Shown here piece by piece: positions 48,298-58,745 of a stretch of 64,000 bases of DNA; the first letter of the stretch is position 1, and each line of letters starts with the position of its first letter. Under the pieces are notes generated by a model that worked only from the letters and a program-made list of their open reading frames with translations, was not told where the DNA came from and did no database searches. Source of the DNA: Maribacter sp. (lineage in GTDB: Bacteria; Bacteroidota; Bacteroidia; Flavobacteriales; Flavobacteriaceae); assembly GCA_024643345.1 (NCBI GenBank), contig JAHENB010000063.1:199013-263012 (forward strand), given 5' to 3'. The position numbers were made by a program, and so were the translations under genes.

Positions 48298-48320
48298 TGC
48301 CCATTTCTAAAAGATGGGCA
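48298..48320 (+). repeat. Short inverted repeat before the HMA gene
   Basis: TGCCCAT and ATGGGCA form a 7-bp stem around a 9-base loop just after the upstream stop. No U tract follows, so it is more likely an mRNA end-stabilising hairpin than a terminator. Confidence 0.4.
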
Positions 48321-48350
48321 CAAACGTTATAAATATATTTAAATCATAAC

Positions 48351-48980
48351 ATGATGAAAAAAACAATAATTATCACAGTGGTCATCTCAATGATGACGGT
48401 ATTGGGCACGAATGCCCAAAAGGTCATGGATAAGTTCATGGTGCAGGTAGATGGCTTGGGTTGTCCGTTCTGTGCCTATGGCCTGGAGAAAAAGTTTAAA
48501 GAATTCAAGGGGATCAAAGAAGTGAAGATCAATATTGAGACCGGGGATTTCAGTTTTAGTTATCCTGCTGAAAAAGCGCTTGGCCTGGAGGCGGTAGAAA
48601 AACAGGTGGAAAAGGCCGGCTATACCCCGATAACCACAAAAATAGAGCGGGCCGATGGAAAAGTCGAAGAATCTTCCGGCAGTCTTGCGTCGATCTCGAA
48701 TGACAAGTTAGTCTCAAAGAATTTGAAGGTCGCAGGTAATTGCGCCATGTGTGAGGCGCGCATTGTCAAAGCGGCAAAGACCGTTCCCGGTGTTGCTGAG
48801 GTGTCTTGGGACAAGGATACCAAAATGATGGCAGTTGCCTTTGATGGTACTGCAACTTCTTTGAAGGCAATAGAGCAAGCCATTGCCAAGGCCGGCCATG
48901 ACACCAAAAACTTCAAAGCAACTGATGAAACCTATAGTTCATTGCCACCTTGTTGCCATTACGATAGGATAGATCAATAG
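48351..48980 (+). CDS. Periplasmic protein with two heavy-metal-associated (HMA) domains
   Basis: 209 residues with a signal peptide (to about residue 22). The first HMA domain (about 26-95) has GLGCPFC, a CxxC metal site, and the second (about 122-190) has GNCAMC, a second CxxC. The C-terminal PPCCHYDR motif adds two Cys and a His. It likely binds copper or a similar soft metal and passes it on. A second ATG at 48354 is equally possible. Confidence 0.85.
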   Translation: MMKKTIIITVVISMMTVLGTNAQKVMDKFMVQVDGLGCPFCAYGLEKKFKEFKGIKEVKINIETGDFSFSYPAEKALGLEAVEKQVEKAGYTPITTKIERADGKVEESSGSLASISNDKLVSKNLKVAGNCAMCEARIVKAAKTVPGVAEVSWDKDTKMMAVAFDGTATSLKAIEQAIAKAGHDTKNFKATDETYSSLPPCCHYDRIDQ

Positions 48981-49022
48981 TCGAAATATTGTTAAAGGCA
49001 CCAATACTTTAAATGACATCAA

Positions 49023-49862
49023 ATGAAACAATTCATGATTACACTGGCGTCGATAGTCGCCTTAAGCGCCTGTAAACCCAAGCAGGATCTTCCCAAAGAA
49101 TGGGTTTTGGAACAATCGATACCATTGAAGGGAGTAAACCCTATTGGTATCACTGAAGTCGAAGGACAATTATGGCTTTCTGATGGGGACCATAATCGAT
49201 TGGTGAAGATCAACGATCAGGGACAAATACTAGCGGCCATCGATTCCTTGGATAGGCCAATGCACATCGATGCTTTTGAAAAGGTGCTTTACGTTCCCCA
49301 ATATGGTTCTGACAACATTGTCTCCTATTCAGAGGGTCACCAAAAGGTTATGGCCATAAAAGACAGTTTGGATGCGCCTGCAGCGATTGCCGTATTCGAC
49401 CAAGAAACGGCGATTGCCGATTTCTACAATAACCGTATTTTGTATTTTAACGGTATTGAATGGATTTCCATAGGAAGGGAAGGGAAGGGCGAAGGGGAGT
49501 TTTACTATCCCACTGATGTACAGATTACTGCTGACAACATATGGGTTGCCGATGCCTACAATAATAGGATTCAGGTTTTTGATAAAAAGGGAAATTTTCT
49601 TAAAATCCTGGGCCAGGACCAAAAAATGAACGCAGCTACTGGAATTTATGTTTCGGACACGGAAGTCTTTGTAACCGATTTTGAAAATAATCGGGTACTG
49701 GTTTTGGATATGGAAGGCAAAATGAAACAAGAATTAAAGGACTCGGTGCACAAGCCCACCGATATCCTGATCATGGCCGGAAAACTTTACATAATCAATT
49801 ATTCGACCGGAACGCTCAATAGCTATCTTAGTCAAGAGGTAAAAAAGGAAACAAATTTTTAG
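49023..49862 (+). CDS. NHL-repeat beta-propeller lipoprotein
   Basis: 279 residues. The lipobox LSAC puts the lipid on Cys17. Repeats of the form WVADAYNNRIQVFDKKGNF and VTDFENNRVLVLDMEGK show an NHL-type six-blade propeller. NHL propellers bind proteins or ligands, and no enzyme site is visible. It is the last gene of the plus-strand group with the HYC/CC/PP and HMA proteins. Confidence 0.8.
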   Translation: MKQFMITLASIVALSACKPKQDLPKEWVLEQSIPLKGVNPIGITEVEGQLWLSDGDHNRLVKINDQGQILAAIDSLDRPMHIDAFEKVLYVPQYGSDNIVSYSEGHQKVMAIKDSLDAPAAIAVFDQETAIADFYNNRILYFNGIEWISIGREGKGEGEFYYPTDVQITADNIWVADAYNNRIQVFDKKGNFLKILGQDQKMNAATGIYVSDTEVFVTDFENNRVLVLDMEGKMKQELKDSVHKPTDILIMAGKLYIINYSTGTLNSYLSQEVKKETNF

Positions 49863-50121
49863 TCTTTGCAAGCCATTTCTTGATGATCGGCAATCACGCT
49901 CTACTTGTTTGCGTAAAATGAACGAACAGACCGGTTTATACTAAAAATGTGAACCATACGTTATTTCATATAAACCAACATGTTTTGCTTTGTGGGCATG
50001 GCGGTCGGTGTGGAAGATTCTCCAGGAAAACTGTTGAAAACTTGGGGGATAATAAATATCGAAGACAAAAGAACACAATAAAATAAACGTAATTTTAATT
50101 GAAATTTTAATTATTTCAATC
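49863..50121. other. Spacer between the NHL gene and the small basic peptide gene
   Basis: About 260 bases, AT-rich toward its right end. I see no gene or RNA in it. Promoter elements for the peptide gene must lie here, but none matches the consensus well. Confidence 0.4.
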
Positions 50122-50205
50122 ATGGCAACAGCAAAAAAAGCCGCACCGGCCAAAAAAGCAGCTCCTAAGGCAGCAGCTAAGAAGGCTCCCGCTAAAAAGA
50201 AGTAA
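50122..50205 (+). CDS. 27-residue Lys/Ala/Pro-rich histone H1-tail-like peptide
   Basis: ATG 50122 to TAA 50203-50205 encodes 27 residues: 12 Ala, 10 Lys, 3 Pro, plus Met and Thr. The AAPAKK and KKAPAKKK pattern matches the C-terminal tails of bacterial histone H1-like and HU-like DNA-binding proteins. No globular domain is present. It has its own AT-rich leader and is followed at 50251 by a perfect terminator, which supports a real short gene. A role in DNA or RNA compaction is inferred from composition. Confidence 0.65.
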   Translation: MATAKKAAPAKKAAPKAAAKKAPAKKK

Positions 50206-50250
50206 TTCTTTTATAGGTTTATCAGATAAACCTTAAAGTCGGAAAAAACT

Positions 50251-50274
50251 AAACCACCTTGATCAAGGTGGTTT
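50251..50274 (+). terminator. Terminator of the small basic peptide gene
   Basis: A perfectly self-complementary 24-base run with arm AAACCACCTTGA, followed by a T-rich stretch (TTTTATTT). It lies 46 bases after the peptide stop. A second inverted repeat, GGTTTATC/GATAAACC at 50216-50232, lies between. Confidence 0.85.
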
Positions 50275-50351
50275 TTTATTTAATGATGATGGGAATGTTG
50301 CCCAATCGTTTTTTCGTTATAGGCCCGTGGAAGTACAGCGCATAAATCAAA

Positions 50352-50385
50352 AAAACCGCCCTTATGAATTAGTGAGGGCGGTTTT
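50352..50385 (-). terminator. Terminator of groEL
   Basis: An 11-bp perfect stem (50352-50362 with 50375-50385; arm AAAACCGCCCT) around a 12-base loop, 26 bases past the groEL stop. The outer A run gives a U tract on the minus strand. Confidence 0.85.
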
Positions 50386-50410
50386 CATTTTTCATGAATG
50401 GTTTGTGCCA

Positions 50411-52069
<1,659 letters not shown>

Positions 52070-52161
52070 TTAAGCCCCAAAATTAAACTGACAGATCCCA
52101 ATGTTTTCAAGGGTTGGAATTTCAGTTTTCTTGGGAATTGGATGTTGTTTTCTTTGTAAAC

Positions 52162-52440
52162 TTAAATAATCGCCAAAACGTCGCTTTCGCGCATCATTAG
52201 GTAGTCGACTCCTTCAAGTTTCAATTCGGTACCTGCATATTTGCCATACAATACCTTGTCGCCGACCTTCACGGTGATTTTTTCGTCCTTGGTACCTGGT
52301 CCAACGGCAACTACCTTGCCTTGTTGGGGTTTCTCTTTTGCGGTGTCAGGAATGTAGATGCCAGACGCTGTTTTGGTCTCAGCGGCCATTGGCTCGATAA
52401 GTACTCGATCTGCCAATGGTTTAATGTTGACTTTAGCCAT
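52162..52440 (-). CDS. groES: Co-chaperonin GroES (Hsp10)
   Basis: 92 residues. [11 protein letters not shown] near 7-17, the mobile loop [11 protein letters not shown], and [14 protein letters not shown] are typical. It caps the GroEL ring. The gene follows a terminator after secG, so the groES-groEL pair has its own promoter in the 52441-52531 leader. Confidence 0.98.
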   Translation of the reverse strand: MAKVNIKPLADRVLIEPMAAETKTASGIYIPDTAKEKPQQGKVVAVGPGTKDEKITVKVGDKVLYGKYAGTELKLEGVDYLMMRESDVLAII

Positions 52441-52493
52441 ATTATTAAAGTTTTATAAATTGATTTTTATAGTTCTGATTTGTTTAGACAGAA

Positions 52494-52506
52494 ATTGTGC
52501 CACAAT
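52494..52506. promoter_or_regulatory. Palindrome in the groES leader, candidate operator
   Basis: ATTGTG-C-CACAAT is a perfect 6-bp inverted repeat with a 1-base centre, 53 bases upstream of the groES start. A third half-like copy, CACAAT, lies at 52518-52523. No promoter can be fixed with certainty, but the position suits a regulator of the chaperonin pair. Confidence 0.35.
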
Positions 52507-52531
52507 ATAAAAACTGACACAATAGGAAATT

Positions 52532-52566
52532 AAAAATGCCAGCTTGTCATTTGAACTGGCATTTTT
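52532..52566 (-). terminator. Terminator of the miaB-to-secG group
   Basis: An 11-bp perfect stem (AAAAATGCCAG at 52532-52542 with its complement at 52556-52566) around a 13-base loop, with A/T runs, lies 18 bases past the secG stop. It separates secG from groES. Confidence 0.8.
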
Positions 52567-52584
52567 AGGAATATATTTTACAAC

Positions 52585-52944
52585 TTAGAGAGAATCGGTC
52601 TGATCGGCACCATTGTTCAAAGGCGCGGGCACTTCTTCCGGTAGGCTTTCAGGTACCGTGGTTTCTATCTCATCGCCCTGCAACAATTTCGAATCCGCAT
52701 CGCCAAATTTTCCGGGCAGGGCTACATTGGAAGCTAATATTAGGAGTACGAGCGCTCCGGCCAAAGTCCAGGTGCTTTTGTCCAAAAAGTCTCCGGTCTT
52801 TTTAACGCCACCCACAATTTGGCTTCCCCCACCGCCAAAGGAAGAGGAAAGTCCACCACCTTTTGGGTTTTGTACCATGATGACCAACACCAATAAAAAA
52901 CAAACAACAATGATCAAGATTAAAAATATGGTAAAAGTGCTCAT
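52585..52944 (-). CDS. secG: Preprotein translocase subunit SecG
   Basis: 119 residues. Two membrane helices (about 3-22 and 57-75) flank the conserved VMVQNPKGGGLSSSFGG-like loop (VIMVQNPKGGGLSSSF near 21-36). It assists SecYE in protein export. An acidic, Pro-rich tail of about 35 residues is typical in Bacteroidota. Its start directly abuts the stop of the preceding gene. Confidence 0.92.
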   Translation of the reverse strand: MSTFTIFLILIIVVCFLLVLVIMVQNPKGGGLSSSFGGGGSQIVGGVKKTGDFLDKSTWTLAGALVLLILASNVALPGKFGDADSKLLQGDEIETTVPESLPEEVPAPLNNGADQTDSL

Positions 52945-53859
52945 TTATTCAGAAGTATTTTCTTGTTGAATTTTTTCCACCGTTTTTATTCGGTCTGCAA
53001 AGAAACCACTTTTTTCCGGATATTTCAAACTTAAAATCCGATAGGCCTGTATCGCTTTTTTGTACTTTTTTTGCTCTAGGTAAACCCTTGCCAAAGTCTC
53101 TGTCATCAACTCCTTGCCATCAAATTGTGTCGATTCCGAAAGGTCGATTTTTATAGGGGTATCATTGGGCACTAGTTTGGGATTGCTGGCGATGAACTTA
53201 TCTATGAGTTCTATTTTTTTCGATTTCATTTTTCTTGACTCGGAGGAAACCTTTTTGGTTCCCTTTTCATGATCTATGGCCGGCCAAACCGTAGGTTCTA
53301 TTTTTTTTACCGAGGTCAATTGCAACCATTCTTCAAAGGAGTGCTTTTCATTTTTGTTGAACGGTAAGGGTTGGCCCATTGCAAGCGGCTGATTTTGATC
53401 GATATCCTCGGTGCCCACTGGATCCTTGGAAGTGAACAGTTCTGGATGTAGAATGGAATCGGCATCTGCAATGGTCTGAGGCAAAGGTTTGTCTATTGAG
53501 TCTTCGATCAATTGAGCTTTCTTTTGAGCGATGGCCACTTTAGTTTCGTCAATGGCCCGAACAGCAGGCTCTAAAAGTTCCGATTTTCCGGAAATGGCAT
53601 TTGCAATCTTGTTTTGTGAAAACGACTGGGAGGTAATATAATCGAACAGAACGCCTCTGTCGGTGGTATAGGCCGCCGTAAGCTTGAGGGCATTGTTGTA
53701 CTTAAAACTATTCAGATTTTTCAGGCCCTTTAAATGAAGGGCCCTTGCGGCCTGAAAATATGGATATTCCATCAATACTTCCTCGAGCTGCGCGGTTTGG
53801 GCGGCAGTGATCACCTCATCGGGATGTTGTAACAGTAAAGTGAAATCCGTAACGTTCAT
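52945..53859 (-). CDS. TPR-like protein between lptE and secG
   Basis: 304 residues from ATG 53859; the longer frame from 53874 starts with TTG. The N-terminal half has an amphipathic repeat (VLMEYPYFQAARALHLKGL near 29-47) and the C-terminus has a single TPR-like hairpin (ARVYLEQKKYKKAIQAYRIL near 263-282). The middle is charged and low in structure. No signal peptide is visible. No enzyme motif is found. Confidence 0.75.
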   Translation of the reverse strand: MNVTDFTLLLQHPDEVITAAQTAQLEEVLMEYPYFQAARALHLKGLKNLNSFKYNNALKLTAAYTTDRGVLFDYITSQSFSQNKIANAISGKSELLEPAVRAIDETKVAIAQKKAQLIEDSIDKPLPQTIADADSILHPELFTSKDPVGTEDIDQNQPLAMGQPLPFNKNEKHSFEEWLQLTSVKKIEPTVWPAIDHEKGTKKVSSESRKMKSKKIELIDKFIASNPKLVPNDTPIKIDLSESTQFDGKELMTETLARVYLEQKKYKKAIQAYRILSLKYPEKSGFFADRIKTVEKIQQENTSE

Positions 53860-53948
53860 GGTCTGGTCTTGCAAATTGTTTTCGGCGTGTTAAGGTCAAA
53901 ATTAGGGAACGAACTTGGTTACTCCCCGTAAAAATAAATTTTCCTGAT

Positions 53949-54476
53949 TTACCAGTCGGCCAATGAGGCATTGAAAATATCTTGGGTGATGCGCTCAAAG
54001 ATAATTTCATGGGCTTCGCTCTTTACCGAGGAGAGCTGTTGGTTCGCCGGATAATCATAGAAAAATGAAAAGCGTTGATCGAAATCGGAATCTTCCTTGG
54101 TCTTATTGTAAAAGCGCACTTTCACGGCGACCGTAAGCCTGTTCTGTGCAGCCGTCTGCTGTGCCGTTGCCGTCATGGGGGAGATGCGGTATTCCACAAT
54201 TTCACCTTCATAGAGCAGGTCGCCGCCAGAATTGACAAGGTCTAGACTCGATTGGTTTAAGATCCTATCCTGAAGCGCGAGGGTCAAATCCCTATCCATT
54301 CCAGGTTCAAAGGTTGAGCCTGGACTCTGGGTGGCATAATTCTGAAAATAGTTGACTTGGAACGTTTTTGCGGTACCCACGTTTCCTCCCGTAAAGTTGT
54401 AGACCCCGCAACTGCCCAAAGTTCCCAAAAGAATCGATAGCATTACCAGATGTCCTAACCTTTTCAAAAACCCCAT
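53949..54476 (-). CDS. lptE: LPS-assembly lipoprotein LptE-like
   Basis: 175 residues. A lipobox (LGSC, Cys23) is followed by GVYNFTGGNVGTAKTFQV, the conserved start of Bacteroidota LptE. It plugs the LptD barrel and delivers LPS to the outer leaflet. lptC lies far away at 19236, so the Lpt system is split in this genome. Confidence 0.88.
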   Translation of the reverse strand: MGFLKRLGHLVMLSILLGTLGSCGVYNFTGGNVGTAKTFQVNYFQNYATQSPGSTFEPGMDRDLTLALQDRILNQSSLDLVNSGGDLLYEGEIVEYRISPMTATAQQTAAQNRLTVAVKVRFYNKTKEDSDFDQRFSFFYDYPANQQLSSVKSEAHEIIFERITQDIFNASLADW

Positions 54477-54555
54477 GTGTTATAAATTCCTTTTTCGCCA
54501 CTGTTGATGCCATAAAATCGAAGTGATCGTAAGTCGATCATCAATGGCATTGACC

Positions 54556-55836
54556 TTATAGGTCGTATTGCTTTATCTTTCTATATAATGTTCTTTCCGA
54601 AATGCCCAATTCTGCCGCGGCGGCCTTTCGTTTCCCGCGATTCCGCTCCAATGACTTTTTGATCAGTTCCACTTCCTTCTCTTGTAAAGATAAGGTTTCC
54701 TCCACTTCTATTTCTTCCGCAAAATGATACTTATCTTCTTGGCTCGTCGCGTAGTTTGCATTAGGGGCATGTCTTTCCACCTTGGGTTCCGGCAATTGCA
54801 TCAATTCCATTGGGGTATTTTCCTCAAAGGCATCTTCGCCATTATCCTTACCATAAATCTTACGGATCAGTTTCTCATTTTCTTCCTGTACTTTTTCTGA
54901 ATCATTGTTTTTCAACAATTCCAGGGTCAACTTTTTCAAGTCGTTCAGGTCGCTCTTCATATCGAACAAAACCTTGTAAAGAATTTCCCTTTCGTTGCTA
55001 AAATCTCCCGTTTTCTTTTCTTTTGAAATCACAGCCGGCAAGTTGGCATCAGAGGCATTGGGAAGGTAGCCGTTAAGGGTGGCTGCGGAAATATTCCTGC
55101 TTGCTTCCAAAACGGATATCTGCTCGGCAATGTTTCTCAACTGTCTGATGTTTCCCGGCCAACGGTATTTTAAGAGAAGTTGTACCGCGTCGTCCTCCAA
55201 TCGAATGGTCGGCATTTTGTATTTCTGACCAAAATCGGAGGCAAATTTTCGAAACAGCAAATGGATATCTTCTTTTCGATCCCGAAGGGGGGGAATATTG
55301 ATTTCCACCGTACTCAGCCTGTAGTACAGGTCTTCGCGGAATTTTTCCTTTTTGATCGCCTCGAACATATTGATGTTGGTGGCGGCCACGATACGTACAT
55401 CGGTTTTTTGGGTCTGTGATGAGCCCACCTTTAAGAATTCACCATTTTCCAATACCCTCAGGAGCCTCACCTGAGTGGTCAAGGGCAGTTCTCCAACTTC
55501 GTCAAGGAAGATGGTGCCGCCATCGGCCACCTCGAAGTAACCGCTTCTTGTGGCGGTCGCCCCTGTAAAGGACCCTTTTTCGTGTCCAAAAAGTTCGCTG
55601 TCAATGGTGCCTTCGGGTATGGCGCCACAGTTCACGGCGATATATTTTGCGTGCTTTCGGTGTGAGAGGGCATGTATGATCTTGGGGATGGCCTCTTTAC
55701 CCACGCCACTTTCTCCAGTGACCAATACCGATATATCCGTAGGGGCGACCTGCATGGCCTTTTCTATGGCACGGTTGAGTTTTACATCATTACCGATGAT
55801 TTCAAATCTCTGTTTTATTGCCTGGATCGATTCCAT
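54556..55836 (-). CDS. Sigma-54 dependent transcriptional activator (AAA+ and Fis domains)
   Basis: 426 residues. It starts directly with the AAA+ domain: Walker A GESGVGKE at 41-48, GSFTGA at 88-93 (the sigma-54 contact loop, normally GAFTGA), Walker B TIFLDEVGELP near 108-118. A linker with a coiled-coil follows (about 265-390) and a Fis-type helix-turn-helix ends it (AAAAELGISERTLYRKIKQYDL region, 404-426). There is no receiver or ligand domain, so its activity is set by other means, such as level or partners. Confidence 0.9.
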   Translation of the reverse strand: MESIQAIKQRFEIIGNDVKLNRAIEKAMQVAPTDISVLVTGESGVGKEAIPKIIHALSHRKHAKYIAVNCGAIPEGTIDSELFGHEKGSFTGATATRSGYFEVADGGTIFLDEVGELPLTTQVRLLRVLENGEFLKVGSSQTQKTDVRIVAATNINMFEAIKKEKFREDLYYRLSTVEINIPPLRDRKEDIHLLFRKFASDFGQKYKMPTIRLEDDAVQLLLKYRWPGNIRQLRNIAEQISVLEASRNISAATLNGYLPNASDANLPAVISKEKKTGDFSNEREILYKVLFDMKSDLNDLKKLTLELLKNNDSEKVQEENEKLIRKIYGKDNGEDAFEENTPMELMQLPEPKVERHAPNANYATSQEDKYHFAEEIEVEETLSLQEKEVELIKKSLERNRGKRKAAAAELGISERTLYRKIKQYDL

Positions 55837-55892
55837 GGGATGCTTGGGTTATATAAGCCAAAAGCCGTTGGACTTTGACTTTCTTTTCAATA

Positions 55893-57338
55893 TTAATTAT
55901 TTGGCGTATGCCCTAGTGCTTTTCCTATTAAGGTAGCTGAGGTACAGTCGTTGATTTTCACGTTCACAAATTCACCGATTCTGTAATGTTCTTTTGGGAA
56001 TACCACCACCGTATTCTGTGAATTTCGGCCCATCCATTGTATGTCCGATTTTTTGGAAGTGCCTTCAATCAAAACCTCTTCCACTTTATCTATGTGTTGT
56101 TGTGTGCGATAAAGCCCGTGCTTTCGCTGCAAGTCTATTATTTCAAGCAACCTGCGTTTTTTGGTCGCCTCGGGAACATCGTCTTTCAGTTTCCGCGCGG
56201 CAAGGGTGCCGGGTCTCTCGGAATAGGCGAACATAAAACCGAAGTCGTATTTCACATATTCCATCAACGATAGGGTATCTTGATGGTCCTGTTCGGTTTC
56301 GGTCGGAAATCCGGTAATCATATCTTGTGAAATAGCGCAATCTGGAATGATTTTCCTGATGTTATCTATCAATGCAAAATAGTCTTCTCTCGTGTGCAAG
56401 CGGTTCATGGCCTTCAAAATACGATTGCTGCCACTCTGTACGGGCAGGTGGATATAATTGCAGATATTGGCATACTTGGCCATGGTATGGATGACTTCAA
56501 GGGTCATGTCCTGTGGGTTCGAAGTAGAAAACCGAATGCGCATTTTGGGCTGGGCCAAAGCCACGAGTTCCAACAATTTTGCAAAATTCACCGCAATCGC
56601 CTGCTGCATATCGGTCGCCTTCTCGAAATCTTTTTTCAAACCGCCCCCGTACCAAAGGTAACTGTCGACATTTTGTCCCAAAAGGGTAACTTCCTTAAAT
56701 CCTTTGGCCCAAAGATCGTTCACTTCTAGCAAGATCGAATGTGGATCTCGGCTGCGTTCCCGGCCCCTGGTAAAGGGTACCACGCAAAAGGTGCACATGT
56801 TGTCGCAGCCTCGGGTAATGGATACGAAGGCAGTGACACCATTGGTATTCAAGCGCACCGGGGCAACATCACCATAGGTTTCATCTTTTGATAGAAGTAC
56901 GTTGACGGCATTGCGGCCCCCATCGACTTCTTGGATCAAATTGGGAAGGTCCTTGTAGGCGTCGGGCCCAACCACCATGTCAACTATTTTTTCCTCTTCC
57001 AACAATTGGCTTTTTAGCCTTTCGGCCATACAGCCCAATACGCCCACCTTCATGTGGGGCCGATGCTTTTTCACCGCATTGAACTTTTCCAGACGTTTTC
57101 TAACGGTGAGCTCGGCCTTTTCCCGGATTGAACAGGTATTGACCAAGACGAGGTCGGCCTCTTCCAAAACATCCGTAGTGTTGAAACCTTCATTGGCCAA
57201 GATAGAGGCCACGATCTCACTGTCTGAAAAATTCATCTGACAACCATAACTTTCGATATACAGCTTCCGTTGGTTGCCTTGCCTTTCCTTTAATGCCAAG
57301 GCAGAACCTTGTGCCGACTCCGTTATTGTTTTTTCCAT
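55893..57338 (-). CDS. miaB: tRNA (N6-isopentenyl-A37)-C2 methylthiotransferase MiaB
   Basis: 481 residues from ATG 57338; the frame from 57344 would start with TTG. The N-terminal MTTase domain has Cys33 (SYGCQMN), Cys69 (VNTCSI) and Cys103 (LGCMAE), which bind the auxiliary 4Fe-4S cluster. The radical SAM motif CxxxCxxC lies at 178-185. A TRAM domain ends the protein. It adds a methylthio group to A37 of tRNAs reading UNN codons. It is the first gene of the group running to secG and has a good promoter. Confidence 0.95.
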   Translation of the reverse strand: MEKTITESAQGSALALKERQGNQRKLYIESYGCQMNFSDSEIVASILANEGFNTTDVLEEADLVLVNTCSIREKAELTVRKRLEKFNAVKKHRPHMKVGVLGCMAERLKSQLLEEEKIVDMVVGPDAYKDLPNLIQEVDGGRNAVNVLLSKDETYGDVAPVRLNTNGVTAFVSITRGCDNMCTFCVVPFTRGRERSRDPHSILLEVNDLWAKGFKEVTLLGQNVDSYLWYGGGLKKDFEKATDMQQAIAVNFAKLLELVALAQPKMRIRFSTSNPQDMTLEVIHTMAKYANICNYIHLPVQSGSNRILKAMNRLHTREDYFALIDNIRKIIPDCAISQDMITGFPTETEQDHQDTLSLMEYVKYDFGFMFAYSERPGTLAARKLKDDVPEATKKRRLLEIIDLQRKHGLYRTQQHIDKVEEVLIEGTSKKSDIQWMGRNSQNTVVVFPKEHYRIGEFVNVKINDCTSATLIGKALGHTPNN

Positions 57339-57370
57339 GCGCAATCAAACCCCGTTCCTGTTGGGGTGGG

Positions 57371-57403
57371 CAAAGATAATACTAATTACAATTTTATGAC
57401 AAA
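57371..57403 (-). promoter_or_regulatory. Bacteroidota promoter of miaB
   Basis: On the minus strand TTTG (57400-57403), 21 bases, then TATCTTTG (57371-57378). Both boxes match the consensus exactly and the spacer is at the long end of normal. The start codon is 33 bases downstream. Confidence 0.65.
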
Positions 57404-57488
57404 TTGACAGTTATAAATTTATCCAAAAATCTGACGCAACTTTTTGAAAGGGCCATCATCCTTATAACACAACCCAATAAAATCATAC

Positions 57489-58742
57489 ATGATGAGAAAG
57501 GAGTTTTTTACACTGTCCCTAGTGGTCGTACTGGGTTTTGTTTCTTGTGATAAAACCGACGAAGGCAAGTATGCGGACTATCTGGTCGCACGGCCACTCA
57601 CCATGCTAAAATCAGAGTTCAAGAACAGTGTTGAGGTCATGGCACCGATTCCGGTACGGGAATCCGGGAAAATATACGCCTACAAAGACTACATCTTCAT
57701 TAACGATAAAAATACCGGGGTCCATGTGGTCGACAATTCCAATCCTGCTGCCCCTACAAAAATTGCCTTTATCAAAATTCCGGCAAACGTTGACATCTCG
57801 GTAAAAGACGATTTCCTTTTTGCCGACAGCCTCACCGATCTAATCGTCCTGGACATATCTGACATCAATAATATTAGACAGGTGAAACGATTGGAAGACG
57901 TGCTCTACGGTGATGTGGTTTGGCCTATGGAGGTCGATTTTTTTGAAAATAAGGAAATCGACTTTAACAATGAGATATTGATAGGCTGGGAAACCGTCAC
58001 CGAAAGACGCCCCATAGCTGATTACGAAAACCGTTTCAACAACGGCGGTATTTTCAACGAAGCCTTGGCCGATGCCAGTGCCACCAATTCCACCACAGGA
58101 CAAGGCGGCTCCATGGCGCGGTTCAAGATCGTGGCCGATTACCTCTACGCCGTTGACCGCCACAACATCAACATTTTTGATATTGCCGATCTGGAAAACC
58201 CAAAAGACCTGGAGGACGTTTTTGCCGGTTTTGATATCGAAACCATCTTCAATTCAGAACAGTACCTGTTTTTGGGGAGTATGAGCGGGATGTTCATATA
58301 TGATATTTCGTCACCGGCCACCCCGACCTTTGTTTCCGAATTTCAACATGGTACCGCCTGTGATCCGGTTGTGGTCGATGGCGACTACGCCTTTGTAACC
58401 TTAAGGGGAGGCAGTTTTTGTGGTGCTACCGAAAGCGGTTTGTTCATCGTTGATATTTCAAATATCACCAATCCGACACTGAAGATAAGCTATCCGTTGG
58501 ACGGACCATACGGCCTTGGGATAAAAGCGGAAAAGCTGTTTGTCTGCGACGGGGATTCGGGACTAAAGGTTTTTGATAAAACCGATGTGGAGCATTTGGT
58601 GCCCCTGAATCAATTTAAGGACATCAAAACCTTTGATGTGATTCCGTTGGAAAACACCCTTCTGATGGTAGGACAAGAAGCGCTCTATCAATATCAATAT
58701 CTTGATAACGGCATAGAGCTGATCAGTACCTTGCAGCTGTAA
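57489..58742 (+). CDS. LVIVD-repeat beta-propeller lipoprotein
   Basis: 417 residues. The lipobox VSC puts the lipid on Cys20. Repeats such as GVHVVDNSNPAAPTKI, LIVLDISDINNIRQV, GLFIVDISNITNPTL are of the LVIVD type and form a propeller. It is exported and probably binds other surface components. No enzyme motif is visible. It stands alone, divergent from miaB. Confidence 0.8.
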   Translation: MMRKEFFTLSLVVVLGFVSCDKTDEGKYADYLVARPLTMLKSEFKNSVEVMAPIPVRESGKIYAYKDYIFINDKNTGVHVVDNSNPAAPTKIAFIKIPANVDISVKDDFLFADSLTDLIVLDISDINNIRQVKRLEDVLYGDVVWPMEVDFFENKEIDFNNEILIGWETVTERRPIADYENRFNNGGIFNEALADASATNSTTGQGGSMARFKIVADYLYAVDRHNINIFDIADLENPKDLEDVFAGFDIETIFNSEQYLFLGSMSGMFIYDISSPATPTFVSEFQHGTACDPVVVDGDYAFVTLRGGSFCGATESGLFIVDISNITNPTLKISYPLDGPYGLGIKAEKLFVCDGDSGLKVFDKTDVEHLVPLNQFKDIKTFDVIPLENTLLMVGQEALYQYQYLDNGIELISTLQL

Positions 58743-58745
58743 GGC

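Noticed and set aside
52441-52584. CIRCE heat-shock element before groES
   Set aside because: The TTAGCACTC-N9-GAGTGCTAA pattern is not present; only an unrelated palindrome is.
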